A DNA stretch of 64,000 bases from Oasisia sp. SBJ-2009 (lineage: Eukaryota; Annelida; Polychaeta; Sabellida; Siboglinidae), in assembly GCA_964017155.1 (NCBI GenBank), contig OZ024866.1, positions 20,446,826 through 20,510,825 on the forward strand, given 5' to 3'. How positions within the stretch are numbered: the stretch's first letter is position 1; the number at the start of each line of letters is the position of its first letter. Position numbers and translations under genes: made by a program. Below are positions 32,501 to 44,500 of the stretch, piece after piece. The notes under the pieces are model-generated. The model was not told the DNA's origin, did not search any database, and was given only the letters and a program-made list of their open reading frames with translations.

Positions 32501-35500
32501 ATGGAACACAACCGACTGACTTTCTAAAAAAAACAGGTATCAGAGTCAATGTATATGTATCCCGTTACTGAGAAAGAAGTAAGCAAAATTGTGTCAGGGT
32601 GCAAAAGAAAGACTTCGTATGGACACGACGAAATCAGCATGAAACTGTTAAACATGTAATAAAGCAAATTGTAAGACCTTTAACCTATATCTTTAACAGA
32701 TTATTAATCACCGGAATATTTCCAAATGACATGAAAACGGCAAAAGTTATTCCTGTTTTTAAATCAGGAGATCGTCTCCAATTTTCTAACTATAGACCTA
32801 TATCACTGTTATCCCAATTCTCCAAAATACTAGAAAAAATATTTAATAAAAGGTTAATGTCATTCATTGAAAATCATCACGTATTGACTGACGGGCAATA
32901 TGGCTTCAGAAGTAATCACTCAACTTCATTAGCGTTAACCGAATTTGTCAAAAAGGTAACTTCAGCAATAGATAAACAAGAAAGCACTATCGGGGTCTTT
33001 ATTGATCTGAAGAAAGCATTTGACACCGTTGATCATAAAATACTGCTAAGTAAGTTACAATGTTATGGAATAAGGGGTTTGGCACTAGATTGGATTAAAA
33101 GTTATTTAGCCAATCGTGGTCAGTATGTGTGCTATAACAACAGTAATTCAGAGCTAAAGAATATAAAGTGTGGAGTCCCACAAGGATCAATCCTGGGCCC
33201 AGTACTATTTATTTTATATATAAATGACATGTGTGAAGTGTCAAAATTGCTTAATATTATTTTGTTTGCAGATGACACTAGCATTTTTTACTCAACTAGG
33301 AATATTGTGGATATAACATGTACAGTTAATAACGAACTAGAAAAACTAGATATATGGTTCAGAGTTAATAAATTATCGCTTAATGTGAACAAAACCAATT
33401 TTATCATGTTTACAAATAAAAAACAACTTAGACCAACAGTAAACATTGTTTTGAATGGAAAGAACATTGAGCAGGTGTCACATACAAAATTCCTTGGTGT
33501 AATCATTGATGAAAACTTAACGTGGAGAGAGCAGATAAAAACGGTTGAAGCGAAGGTATCAAAAAGCATAGGTGTTTTGTTTTGTTTGTTTTGTATAAAA
33601 CAAAGGATGTTCTTGACATTCAAGCATTACGCACGTTATACCAATCACTTGTTGAACCATATATGTCTTATTGCTGTGAAATATGGGGAAATACGTATCC
33701 ATCTATTAGAGTAAGAAAACTCTCTCTGCTACAGAAAAAAGCTATACGAATAATATATAGTCTTGATTACCATGGTCATACATCTGTATTTTTTCACTGT
33801 TCAAAAATTCTGAAACTTCAAGATTTAATTACACATAGGACTATGGTTATGCTTTATAAAGCAAACAACCACTGTTTAGACGGTCGTGTACAAGCGTTCT
33901 TTGAACCAACTGCAGCCGTACACAAGCATGATACCAGACAATCTAAACTATTTTATGTTAAAAAAGCAAACACCACCCATAGACTTACTGTCAGAGGAAT
34001 ACACGTATGGAACGGTCTTGAAAGTAATATAAGACAGTTGCCAAGTTTACAACAATTTAAGAAAAGTTTAAAGTCGACGTTACTTTCTTCGTATTTATGA
34101 ACAATTAACACAATGAAAATAAATATTATTGTTGGTTTGTATTAAATCTTATAACTTTTACTATAACTATTACGCATTTTAGTTGAGAAGGGCATAGCGC
34201 CTTACAAGTCATATGACTTCTGCTATGTCCTTTTAGCAACAGCACCGATATTATATTGTATTGTCGTTACCATTATGTATTGTATTATTTTTCATGCTAT
34301 GTTGTATATTCCTGTGTTGCTGTTGTTAAATAAACTTTCATTCATTCATTCAAATGAAAACCTGTTGAAAAGTGTTTGCATTACACTTCACAACACAAAA
34401 TAGTGTGACGTTTTCATCATAAACAAATTGCACTGTATCTGAAGTGTTCTTATTAGAACTGCATGGAATTGGCTACTGAAGTATCCGTCATCATCTTGAT
34501 GTTGTGCTTCAGTCGTTCTAACCTGTGTTTACAATGACATGTCTTTGTGTCACTATAATGACGTGTGTTTATGTCACTATAATGACGTGTCTTTGTGTCA
34601 TTATAATGACGTGTCTTTGTTTCATTATAATGACGTGTCTTTGTGTCATTATAATGACGTGTCTTTGTGTCATTATAATGACGTGCCTTTGTGTCATTAT
34701 AATGACGTGCCTTTGTGTCCCTTCAGCAGATGCCGCCTCCCCATGAGTCATTCCCTTCGTCACAGCAGGCTGACAACACGTCGTACAGCTCACAGCGGCC
34801 GACACAACAGTCAGGTGAGCCACAGCTTTATGTAGAGACTCGTCCACCCATCATTTGGACGGGTAAAAACGAATATGGACGGGTAGAAATATGGGTGGAC
34901 GGGTGGTGGACGGATAAAAAAATTAAGGAGCAAAAAAGGTCTTCCAAAAGCATAGATATTGTTAGTTATGCCTTGAAAGTGAGTGTAAATGGTGTCACAT
35001 GTGTGTTTGTAGTCCATTTCAGGTCATTAGACACATTTGAAAGTTTGTAAACTGGCTTAACAGTTAACATCCATGTGTCCACAAAACATGTGTGACTGGC
35101 AATAATTTTATCCTGCATAAAGCCCTGAGGTGAGCTCTTATTCCCAGCAGGGGGTGGAGGGAGAGAAGGATGTCTTGTTGAGTGTCAATTCCTAGTTGTC
35201 GAGATAATGCATAATTTTTCTGATCACACAAACAATGGTTGTTTTCCCCTTTTGTGGGATCATTTATTGAGTAGATCGGTTTGGTCTTTCTGCAGAATCA
35301 TGTAATATACGACAGTCTAAATCCATGATAAGGATGTTTAATACTGTCGCAAAACTGTGACTACACAGCAACTGTGTTTAGGCTTTATTATTCCCCACCC
35401 CATGCAACACCACCCACTACTTGAAGCTCGACAATACTGTAGCAATGTATATATGTGGCTACTACAGAGTACTGAGCTACAATAATAAGAAGAAGAAGAA

Positions 35501-38500
35501 CTACGGCACGTGGATACAAGCCTGTGTATGTTTGTGTTTCAGGGTCATTAAGCGGGGGTAAGTCGACGTCCCCGATGGGTTACGGTGGTTCAAGCAGCTA
35601 CACGTCGGCCTACCAGTCGTCCTACAAGTCGGCGGCGATGACGACGAGTAGCGGCTACACGTCACACCCCGGCAGTGGCCTCACGTCTCTCTCCCCCAAC
35701 AACATGCAGTCCAAATCCCAGTACGGCTCCAACTACCAGTCCTCCACCTACCCCGCCCAGACGGGCTCTACCACCAACTCCGGACAGATGTACCCAAGTG
35801 AAGCCAGCTCATTCCAAAGTCAGACGTCGGCGACGTCGTACCCAAGTCACGCACCGGCCGCGTTCTCGAGCAGCTCTGCGGGTTATCAACACCAGGGGGC
35901 AGGGTCGTCGTACGGCAACCAATCGGGTTCGTCGTACCAGAACCAGTCGAGTTCGTACCAGCGGGACGCGTCGTCGTATCATGCGCGAGGGGATGGACAG
36001 TCGGCGTACTCTGGTGGCAACCAGTCGAACTACCAATCGGACGGTGGCCAGTCGGCAGGGGCGGGGTATCCGTCGTCGGGTAATCAGACGAGTGGCTCCG
36101 CCTACCAGAGAGACAGTCAGTTCGGCAATCACCACCAGGCGGCCGTGGCGGCCGCGTACAATTCGGCGGGTCACACGGCGAATTCGACGATGTCGTCGGC
36201 CGATAAACTCAGTGACAGTCTCAGTAAGATGGCGGTCAATGACCTTGGGGTCGAAGGTCATCAGACATCATCAGGCACATCTGTATATTCGAAAAATTCG
36301 ACGGTGTCGGCAAGTCTCACGACGACGACAACGACAACGTCGAGTTCTATGGCGAGCGGGAATGTCAGCGTGTCGTCGTCACTTGGACTGACGACGGCGT
36401 CATCGTCACTGTCGACGAGTGCCGCGTCGGCATCGACGACGTCAACAGCGAAGAGCAGCCTTCCTCTGTCCAGTATGTATCAGCTGTCACTTTGTGTTGA
36501 GACGGATAAACCGGCTTCTTTATCCTGCACAAGGATGTCAGATATCTATCACAACGTTGTGAATCAAGTAATTAGAGTTTTGTCTAAATACAACTTTACC
36601 ACACAGCCCATGACGCACAGCCCATGACGCACAGCCCATAACACATAGCCCATAATGCACAGCCCATAATGCACAGCCCACCTGTGAGCAAACAACGAAA
36701 CATGGTCATATTATTTAATTCTTGTCTGACCATTGTCAAAAGGTAAAATATAAACTGTGCAGTATTTAGAAGAAAGCACAATTATTTAAAAATATTCTGA
36801 TGATTGCACAATTACTCCCTGTCACTGCCAACCTGCCCAGGTATTAAATCACAAGGGCCTATTTTGCATTTATGCCAAACATTATTTTACGTATGAACAA
36901 CAGATGAACATGTATCATGTTAGTAGTGTTAGTGGCATCCAACAAATTTACAGATACAAAAGCTTTATTACATGCCTTAAGTTAATACATACCTTTCGGT
37001 GGCGGTCGCATGTTCACTTGACGGTTGACTTCACTTCCTGTGTATTTCTGTCACATCACTCACGCTAATGTGACAGAAATATATTGTGATCTTATGATCA
37101 CTGTCTTTGACGCGTTTACTTTCCTGCGTATGTAATCCTGTATTGGAGACACGTTTTAATATTGTGTAATCTCACATGACGTGTGATGTTCTTCAGCGAA
37201 AGCACCGCCAAACTTGCCACCAGGGGTTCCGCCTGTCATTTCACACAACTACTACCAGCCCGGAGCCATGCCGTTCGCAGCGTTTGTAAGTGACTCCACT
37301 CTCTTTCATCCTTCATCATCTCATTCCATGGGTTCTATGATGTAGTGGACAGGTTTTAACTTGAAGGATAGTTATTGTGCGCCTTACATAAATCATGTAA
37401 CAGAGTAAGTTGATGTTATAACCCTGTTTGTTAGTGTTAGATGGCAAGCGTATTTGCGGTGATGCATTATCACCGGTAAGTACTGCACTTGAGTGTTGGG
37501 ATGTGTCGGTCGTTGGATGCGTCTTGTTGATAGATCTGCTATGTTGCGGTTTGCCTATGTGCATATGACCTCCATCTAAAGATGTGTATAACTATAATAC
37601 ATTTGAATGACAGTCTTAGAATGGCACGTCATCTGCCAAGTCAAACACCCATCGAGAATCTCCACAAAATGCAGTGTCGTGATGCTCCGTGTGTTTGGGA
37701 TCCGTTATCTGTGATTTTACGTGTCTGTTGCTAGGCAACAGCTCACGTGGGAGATGGGTATGTTGGGACAGACCTGTTAGTTGGTCAGTGAAGGTGAATG
37801 ATGTCTTTCAGAACCTCCTGCCCCAGCCTACGATGTACACGTATGAGGAGATCCAACTGTTGCAGCAGCGACTCACGGGAGTGGTAAGTCGTGTCTTCAG
37901 TTACTAGCCTTACTTGTTTTCACAATAGTCACTCGAATAACGTACCATAGTCTCAACTTTACGCTGCTGATGTAAGGCACAGTTGGTCAAGAAAGCGTTT
38001 TGTGCGATTTAAATTATAATTACAGAAATATGGCTGCAGGAGTTTTTCTGTGATTGTTTAAATAAAGTGTAGTCATTTTAAAGTTGCTCGTTCTCAGTAC
38101 CTGTGCTGAAATTGAGGTTTGATGTACGGGTTTGATTTAGTGGGATTATTACGTATATACTGTCGCCGTTTGTTTGTTCTTGCTCGACTGTTCTAAACTT
38201 ATTGTTATATTGTTACTGCCTTTGACATGTTTACTCTGTAAATGTCAGATTTCTTAATTTATTTGTTGATGTAACCATGTAGTAGGATTAGTTACTAATG
38301 TTGTAGAACAATGTTTTAGTGTAATTGGTTACAATTGTAATTGACTCTGTCAGTAGCCAGTGTAGAAGTAATAGTAGAAATAACATTAAAATTGTTGATT
38401 TTGTAGTTTCATTATGTTGTAATTCATCACTGTGGCAGTTACTCATGTAGCTGCGATGTAGCTGTGATGTAGCTGGTGTAGCTGTAGCGGGAAGAAGCAG

Positions 38501-41500
38501 TAGAGCTAACCCCAGTCACATAGATTGATTACAGTGTAATGTTATAACGTAATTGATTACAATCACAAAGACCCGTGTAATTGTCATTGTCGATGCATGT
38601 GGTAACGAGCACAAAAACAGACACAGCCCCAGTTTCCCGGTTCTGTTAGCGATCATTTACTCTTGTAGCGTAACTGATTACAGTAGTGATTACGTGTGTA
38701 ATCGACGTAGGCACAGGGTAGACGTGTGGTGCACTAGTAGTCGGAGTGGACACTGCCGTAGTAGAGCTGACCGCATGCGTTGTACGTACTTTCTTACAGC
38801 CTGGTTACTATGACATGCAATTGCAGCCACCCACCACCCTAACAGCTGCTCGCGACCACGCAGGACTCTCCGGCGTACCGCCCTACACAAGTACGTACCC
38901 ATCTCTGCGTGTCTGTTTTGGGGCCATCTCAAACCTCAAGTTTGTCACTAAACATATTTGCTCTCGCGTCAGTGTTATTGGGGCATTGAAGTCCGCGAAT
39001 AGTGTGGATTTTATTGGTTAAAATCTAAGCCAGAATTTTTTACAGTGGCATGGAAAAGTCTAAATTGTAAGAAAAATTTTGTTACAAATTATATGTTTGT
39101 AAGTTTGATTGAAATTCAAAATTTTGAATAGAAAGAGTGGGAGTCGGTGAAGTTCATTTGGATACATTTTGTTTAGTGTCAAACTTGAATGGTTTGAGAT
39201 GGCACCTACGCATGCAGTACTTTTGTGTTCTCTAGAAAATGTGAGTAGCGGTTCTTATCTATTCTTTAGCACTAGAGATATACTATTTCTTTTTCATTCT
39301 CTGTAGAAGTGCATGCGTACTGGTTCATTTCTAGCAGTCTGCAGATAAACATGTCTCACCTGAAGTATGTGGTATATTGTTTCGCATACCTGGTAAATTG
39401 TTTGTGGGCTAAAACACTGAAAGATTACCGTGCCATGCGAATGCTGGCAGTGAACTAAGATTAGTTGCTACTGCTGCCCTCAAAGAACACGCGCTACAGT
39501 CCTACATGCCATCGTTGTATAGACACACCCTTGTGAGGGCGTTAACTGAAATCCGTTTTCCGTGTGTATACAAAGTTTAACATTGTTTATAACATTTAAC
39601 TATATTATAAAATACATGTCTGGTATAAATTAATGAATTTTTTACATCAGAATACTGCACAATAATAATTCTGACACTCCTTTCAACCCAAAAGCTACCT
39701 TACACAAATTTGTCTGAATACGTGGAAAGCCATTATATTCATGATTTGAGCTCCAAACATTGACACCACATCTCGTTGTAGCAAAGTTGCAGAAATAAAA
39801 AGGCATTAAATGTATTTCTAATTCATTAATGTTTACATCTTTTGCTTGGTAGACAGAAATATATAGCTGGATGTAATATAATATGAATTCAAGCCAAAAA
39901 TTAAAGGACAAAAAATTGCAACAGTTTTGTGTCATACACCTAATAGAGTTTTTACAAAGTAACAATTTCCACATATACTCAATTTTTTAACATCAGCGGT
40001 TTACTCAGAATGTGACCTTAAACTAAAAAATTCTACCGAAATCCACTATGGCCTAGACGCCGCCATCGGTGATGGGTTAACTTGGCTTGGCCAATAAGGG
40101 CGCGGCATTCTAGGTTTCTGCTGAAGCCGGTCAGCTTCCTGCGACGTCGTTAAGGGTCAACAACTTTGAGTCTTCGTTCAGTTGGCGTGACATGTAGCAG
40201 CTGCTTAGACGTGTATCTAAATGTGTTGTCAAATCTATGGTATAAACTTTAGTAATTATGCCTTAATTATGGCATACGGTTGCAGTAATAGAAATTTTGA
40301 TCTATCTTTTTTTTCTTTCCCGTTGAAACAACCGGTAGTATTGAACATTGGATTCACAATTGCGGGTACTTTTGCAGTTTAGGCCCGCACCTCGAAAAAA
40401 ACCATCAAAATGATCACTTACGATGACCAAACTTCGCAGGGCGTATCTACTACACCTGTACTACGCGTATGCACTTGTCACGTGATCAAAAAAAATTAAT
40501 GCCTGAAATCGATCAAAATGTGTAAGTAAATAACGCCTCGCCGAGTCACTACTGAAACAGTAAACTCCGTCAGGTGGCGCCACCATCTTGCTGCCGTTAA
40601 ACCGTGGGGTCAGATCATATTGACTTACACATTTTGATCGATTTCAGGCATTAATTATTATTTTTTTGATCAAGTACCAAGTGCGTACGCGTAGTTCATG
40701 TGTAGTAGATACGCCCTGCGAAGTTTGGTCATCATAGGTGATCATTTTGATGTTTCTTTTCGAGGTGCGGGCCTAAACTGCGCACAGCGTCTCTCGACGG
40801 ATTTATGAATAACTAATATGCAGGGAATCTGTGGAGAGCGCCGAAGCTTCGTGACGTCATTCTTCGTCTAACATGGAGTAGCTCATAGTATTACGATGGC
40901 TGGGTTTTCAAAAAAAAAATTCCGGTAAACCGCTGGCGTTAAAAAATTAAGTATATGTGGAAATTGTTACTTTATTTTAACTCTATTAGGTGTATGCCAC
41001 AAAACCGTTGCCATTTGTTGTCCTTTAAGCAAAATGCAGTTTTTAAATAATACAAATGTCTATGTATTATTTTTGGGTGCTTTAAACAATTACTAATAAG
41101 TCAGTTAAAATGGTACTAGTAACTACGACTACAAGTCTGAATTTCACAATGTAAATTATAAACCTGCTCAAACCGTTTCGTTTGAATACTGTATAGAAAT
41201 GGTAAACAGTATCATGTGATGATTGAACATGAGTTGACACTTGTGATTGAAGTAGAAGACGTCCTTTCCTGTCAGTAGATGTCATCAGAGGGACAGTCGG
41301 TGTCATATGCATGCGTGATAATCATGACATTTCATGTTATCTCCATTCTCATAAGCCTGGGGTCGTTTCGCTACTCTACTATATCCCTGGCCAATCGTCT
41401 GCGTAAAGCTGAGGGTTGTGCCGAGTCGAACTATGCAATTGTAACAATTGACTTCGCCAGTCACTACTGCTTCAGCCGTGGGAGCAATGCAAAAACCCAC

Positions 41501-44500
41501 CCCAGTTTGAAGATGGATACACAACTGGTGCGAATCCCAATATAATGACCCATTCACGTCCTAAACGTTGCATGTAACATGAGCTACATGCGGCTGAAAT
41601 CACACAAAATATTATATCAGACCACACTCCTCGGGGACGATTTCAAAGGGCATGGTTGCCACTGGCCAGGGAAATTCAAGGTCAGGGAAATTCAAGGTCG
41701 GGGAAAAGTCAGGGAATTTTGTACTGGATCAGGGAAATTTGAGATTTTGAGGAAAGTCAGGGAAATACAGGAGAATCCCTTGAAAGTCAGGGAAATTTGA
41801 GTTTCTCGTGTCATACGTGTAACGCCGTGATGCAGCGAACTGTTTTTTTTTGGCAATTTTAACATGGTTAATTGGTAATTATATATGATTATTCAGCTAG
41901 CATGGTCAGGGAAAATGAAACTTGAGTCGGGGAAAAGTAAGGGAATTTTGAAAGCTTCCATGAGTGGCAACCCTGTAGCAGGGCTTTATGCAGGATCAAA
42001 TTATTGCCAGTCACATGTTTTGGTGGACACGTTGATGTTAACTGTTAAGCTAGTTTATAAACTTTCAAATTGTGCCTGATGACCTTAAATGGGCTACAAA
42101 CACACATATGACACCATTTACACTCACTTTCAAGACATAACTAACAATATCTATGGTTTTGGAAGACCTTTTTTTTTTTTGCCTGTCCAAAACCCGTCCT
42201 CGATATTTCTACCCGTCCATATTCCTTTTTACCCGTCCAAATGACGGGTGGACGGGTCTTTAGATAAAGCTATGCCCTGTAGGGATGTGCCAGGGTAGGA
42301 AAGAGCTGGTAGTCAGCCACTGGGACCCCTGGGACGCGAGAATGAGTCTAGTAGCCTTGTTATTCACAACATGTTTCTGTTGGTGTTAATGTCCTCGTGT
42401 TCGCTAAATTCTGCAGTGAAAGCAGTACAGACTGTCGTCTAGTTTTGCATGGATGTGTATGAATGCTGTAGTAGGGACACTGTAAAACTACCCATCCAGA
42501 TAATGCTTATATTCAAGTTACAAACACTGAATTTTTTTTTCTAAAGTGAATCAAGTTAGTAAAACATCTTAACTCATCATGAAACCTTGGAACAGCTGCA
42601 GACAATTAGTAAAACTCATAAAACTAGTAATAACTAGTCCATGAAAAAATTGCATTGCTTCCCAGTTGTCGAAGAGGGTGGAGCATTTTATGCAAACTAT
42701 TAAAACGTGTGTGAACTTGATTACAGTTAGATGCTATCTCAATCGGCCTTCGTGTAGTCATGGTTATATTTTTATATGACTGCTTCCTGGATATGTAATA
42801 ATTATGAATGAATTCTGTTGGTGCTTTGGTTTTGCCAAGTAACAACACATTGTCCTTTAGAGAAATTGCAAACATGCACATTATCTGGCGAGGCCAATGT
42901 GTTGGCATTAGTGTGCTTTGTGACACTTGGTTAATGACGCTGTATATGGTAGCTTAGTGGTAGACTGTTGGACAATGTTACTTGTTCTAATCCACTTGCT
43001 GTCATGTTGAAACTTGGGTAATTTAGTTCACCCCACGTTGTCCTAGTTCACTCAGATGTAGAGACGAGTACCTGACAATATATAGTATTAACATTTTAAG
43101 AATGATCCACTAATTGGAGTGTGGCTGAATGTGCAGTGATAGTAATGTTTTTATGAACATGTTTGACACCGGCAAACTGTAATGTGCTAGCTTATTTTGT
43201 GTGGAAACATTTGTTTTGTCATTGGAGATGAGACATCTATATAATAATAATTAATAACTTCTGTTCCACCTAAATCCTTGACAGATGTTAGATGTATTTC
43301 TTCGTGATAATTGTGTTGTGGTTGGAAACATTTGCTTTGTGGTTGCAGATGGTTGTGTTCTGGTTGGAGATAAAAGTCTTTGTTTTATGGTTGAGACATT
43401 TCTTTTAAGGCAGGTGACATCTGTTTTGTAGTTTGTGATATTTGTTTTTGTTGTTGGTGACATCTATTTTGTGGTTGGTGACACTTGGTTTGTTGTTGGT
43501 GATACTTGGTTTGAAGTTGGTGACACTTGGTTTCTGGTTGGTGACACTTGGTTTGCGGTTGGTGACACTTGGTTTGTGGTTGGTGACACTTGGTTTCTGG
43601 TTGGTGACACTTGGTTTGTGGTTGGTGACACTTGGTTTCTGGTTGGTGACACTTGGTTTGTGGTTGGTGACATGAGGTTTGTGATGAGTCACATATTGTT
43701 TGCGGTGTTGACAACCGTCTCACGTTGCCTGTGTCCATTTCAGTTGGTGACGCGGGTAAACTGGGTCGCGTTGACGCGCCGTCCCCCGTCAGTGCTCAGG
43801 CGTCACAGCAGACGTCATCACACCAACAACAACAGCAGCAACAACAGCAGCAACAACAACCCTTCCTCAACGCGACCATACCCCCGGGGTATTACAACTA
43901 CTACGCCCCAGGTGGTCTGCTCCACAGCGGATACTCCTACCAACCCACATTGTTCCAGGTGAGACGTGTCATGTGACATGGGTCATGTGACTAACTTAAC
44001 GCACGTAAATCACTTAATGTAAATCAATTAATTTTCCGGTTACATTTAATTAAAAATTAAGACCAAGAATTGGCAGTAGCTGTGTGTTTTATTAATATTA
44101 TTTATCAGAATGAAACAAGTAAAATGTTATGTAAAACAGTCGGTCAATGTAAAACGGAATTTTTATTTTTGAGGGTCGTCCAACAGTCCTACTCTGTATA
44201 GTGATAGAATTTAGATGTACAAAAGGTTGCTGCAGATGTTAAGTTTATGTCGAGGTAAACGTCTGCAAGAAGCACGTTGTAGAGTGATTGTTGGAGACAG
44301 ATAATACGGTGAATGTCTTATTGATACCTGGTGTTGATGTTAGGTACCGTCAGTGACTAATGCGACACACGGAGGTACAACCGCGGCGCCACAGTTCCAG
44401 AAGCCAGGGATGTACGGTTCTCACCCTTACGGCACGGGTATGTCCTAACACCGCTTACCTACAGCACCAAAATAGTGCTTCCTTATTGTCCTCAATTTAT

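Noticed and set aside
35675..36391. 238-aa Arg/Thr-rich ORF in another frame of exon 15, and the - strand ORF opposite
   Set aside because: Shadows of the Ser/Tyr-rich coding frame of UBAP2L, which is supported by flanking conserved exons.
43435..43962. 175-aa ORF with WFVVGDT repeats
   Set aside because: The frame crosses the 21-bp intronic repeat and enters exon 19 out of the conserved frame.
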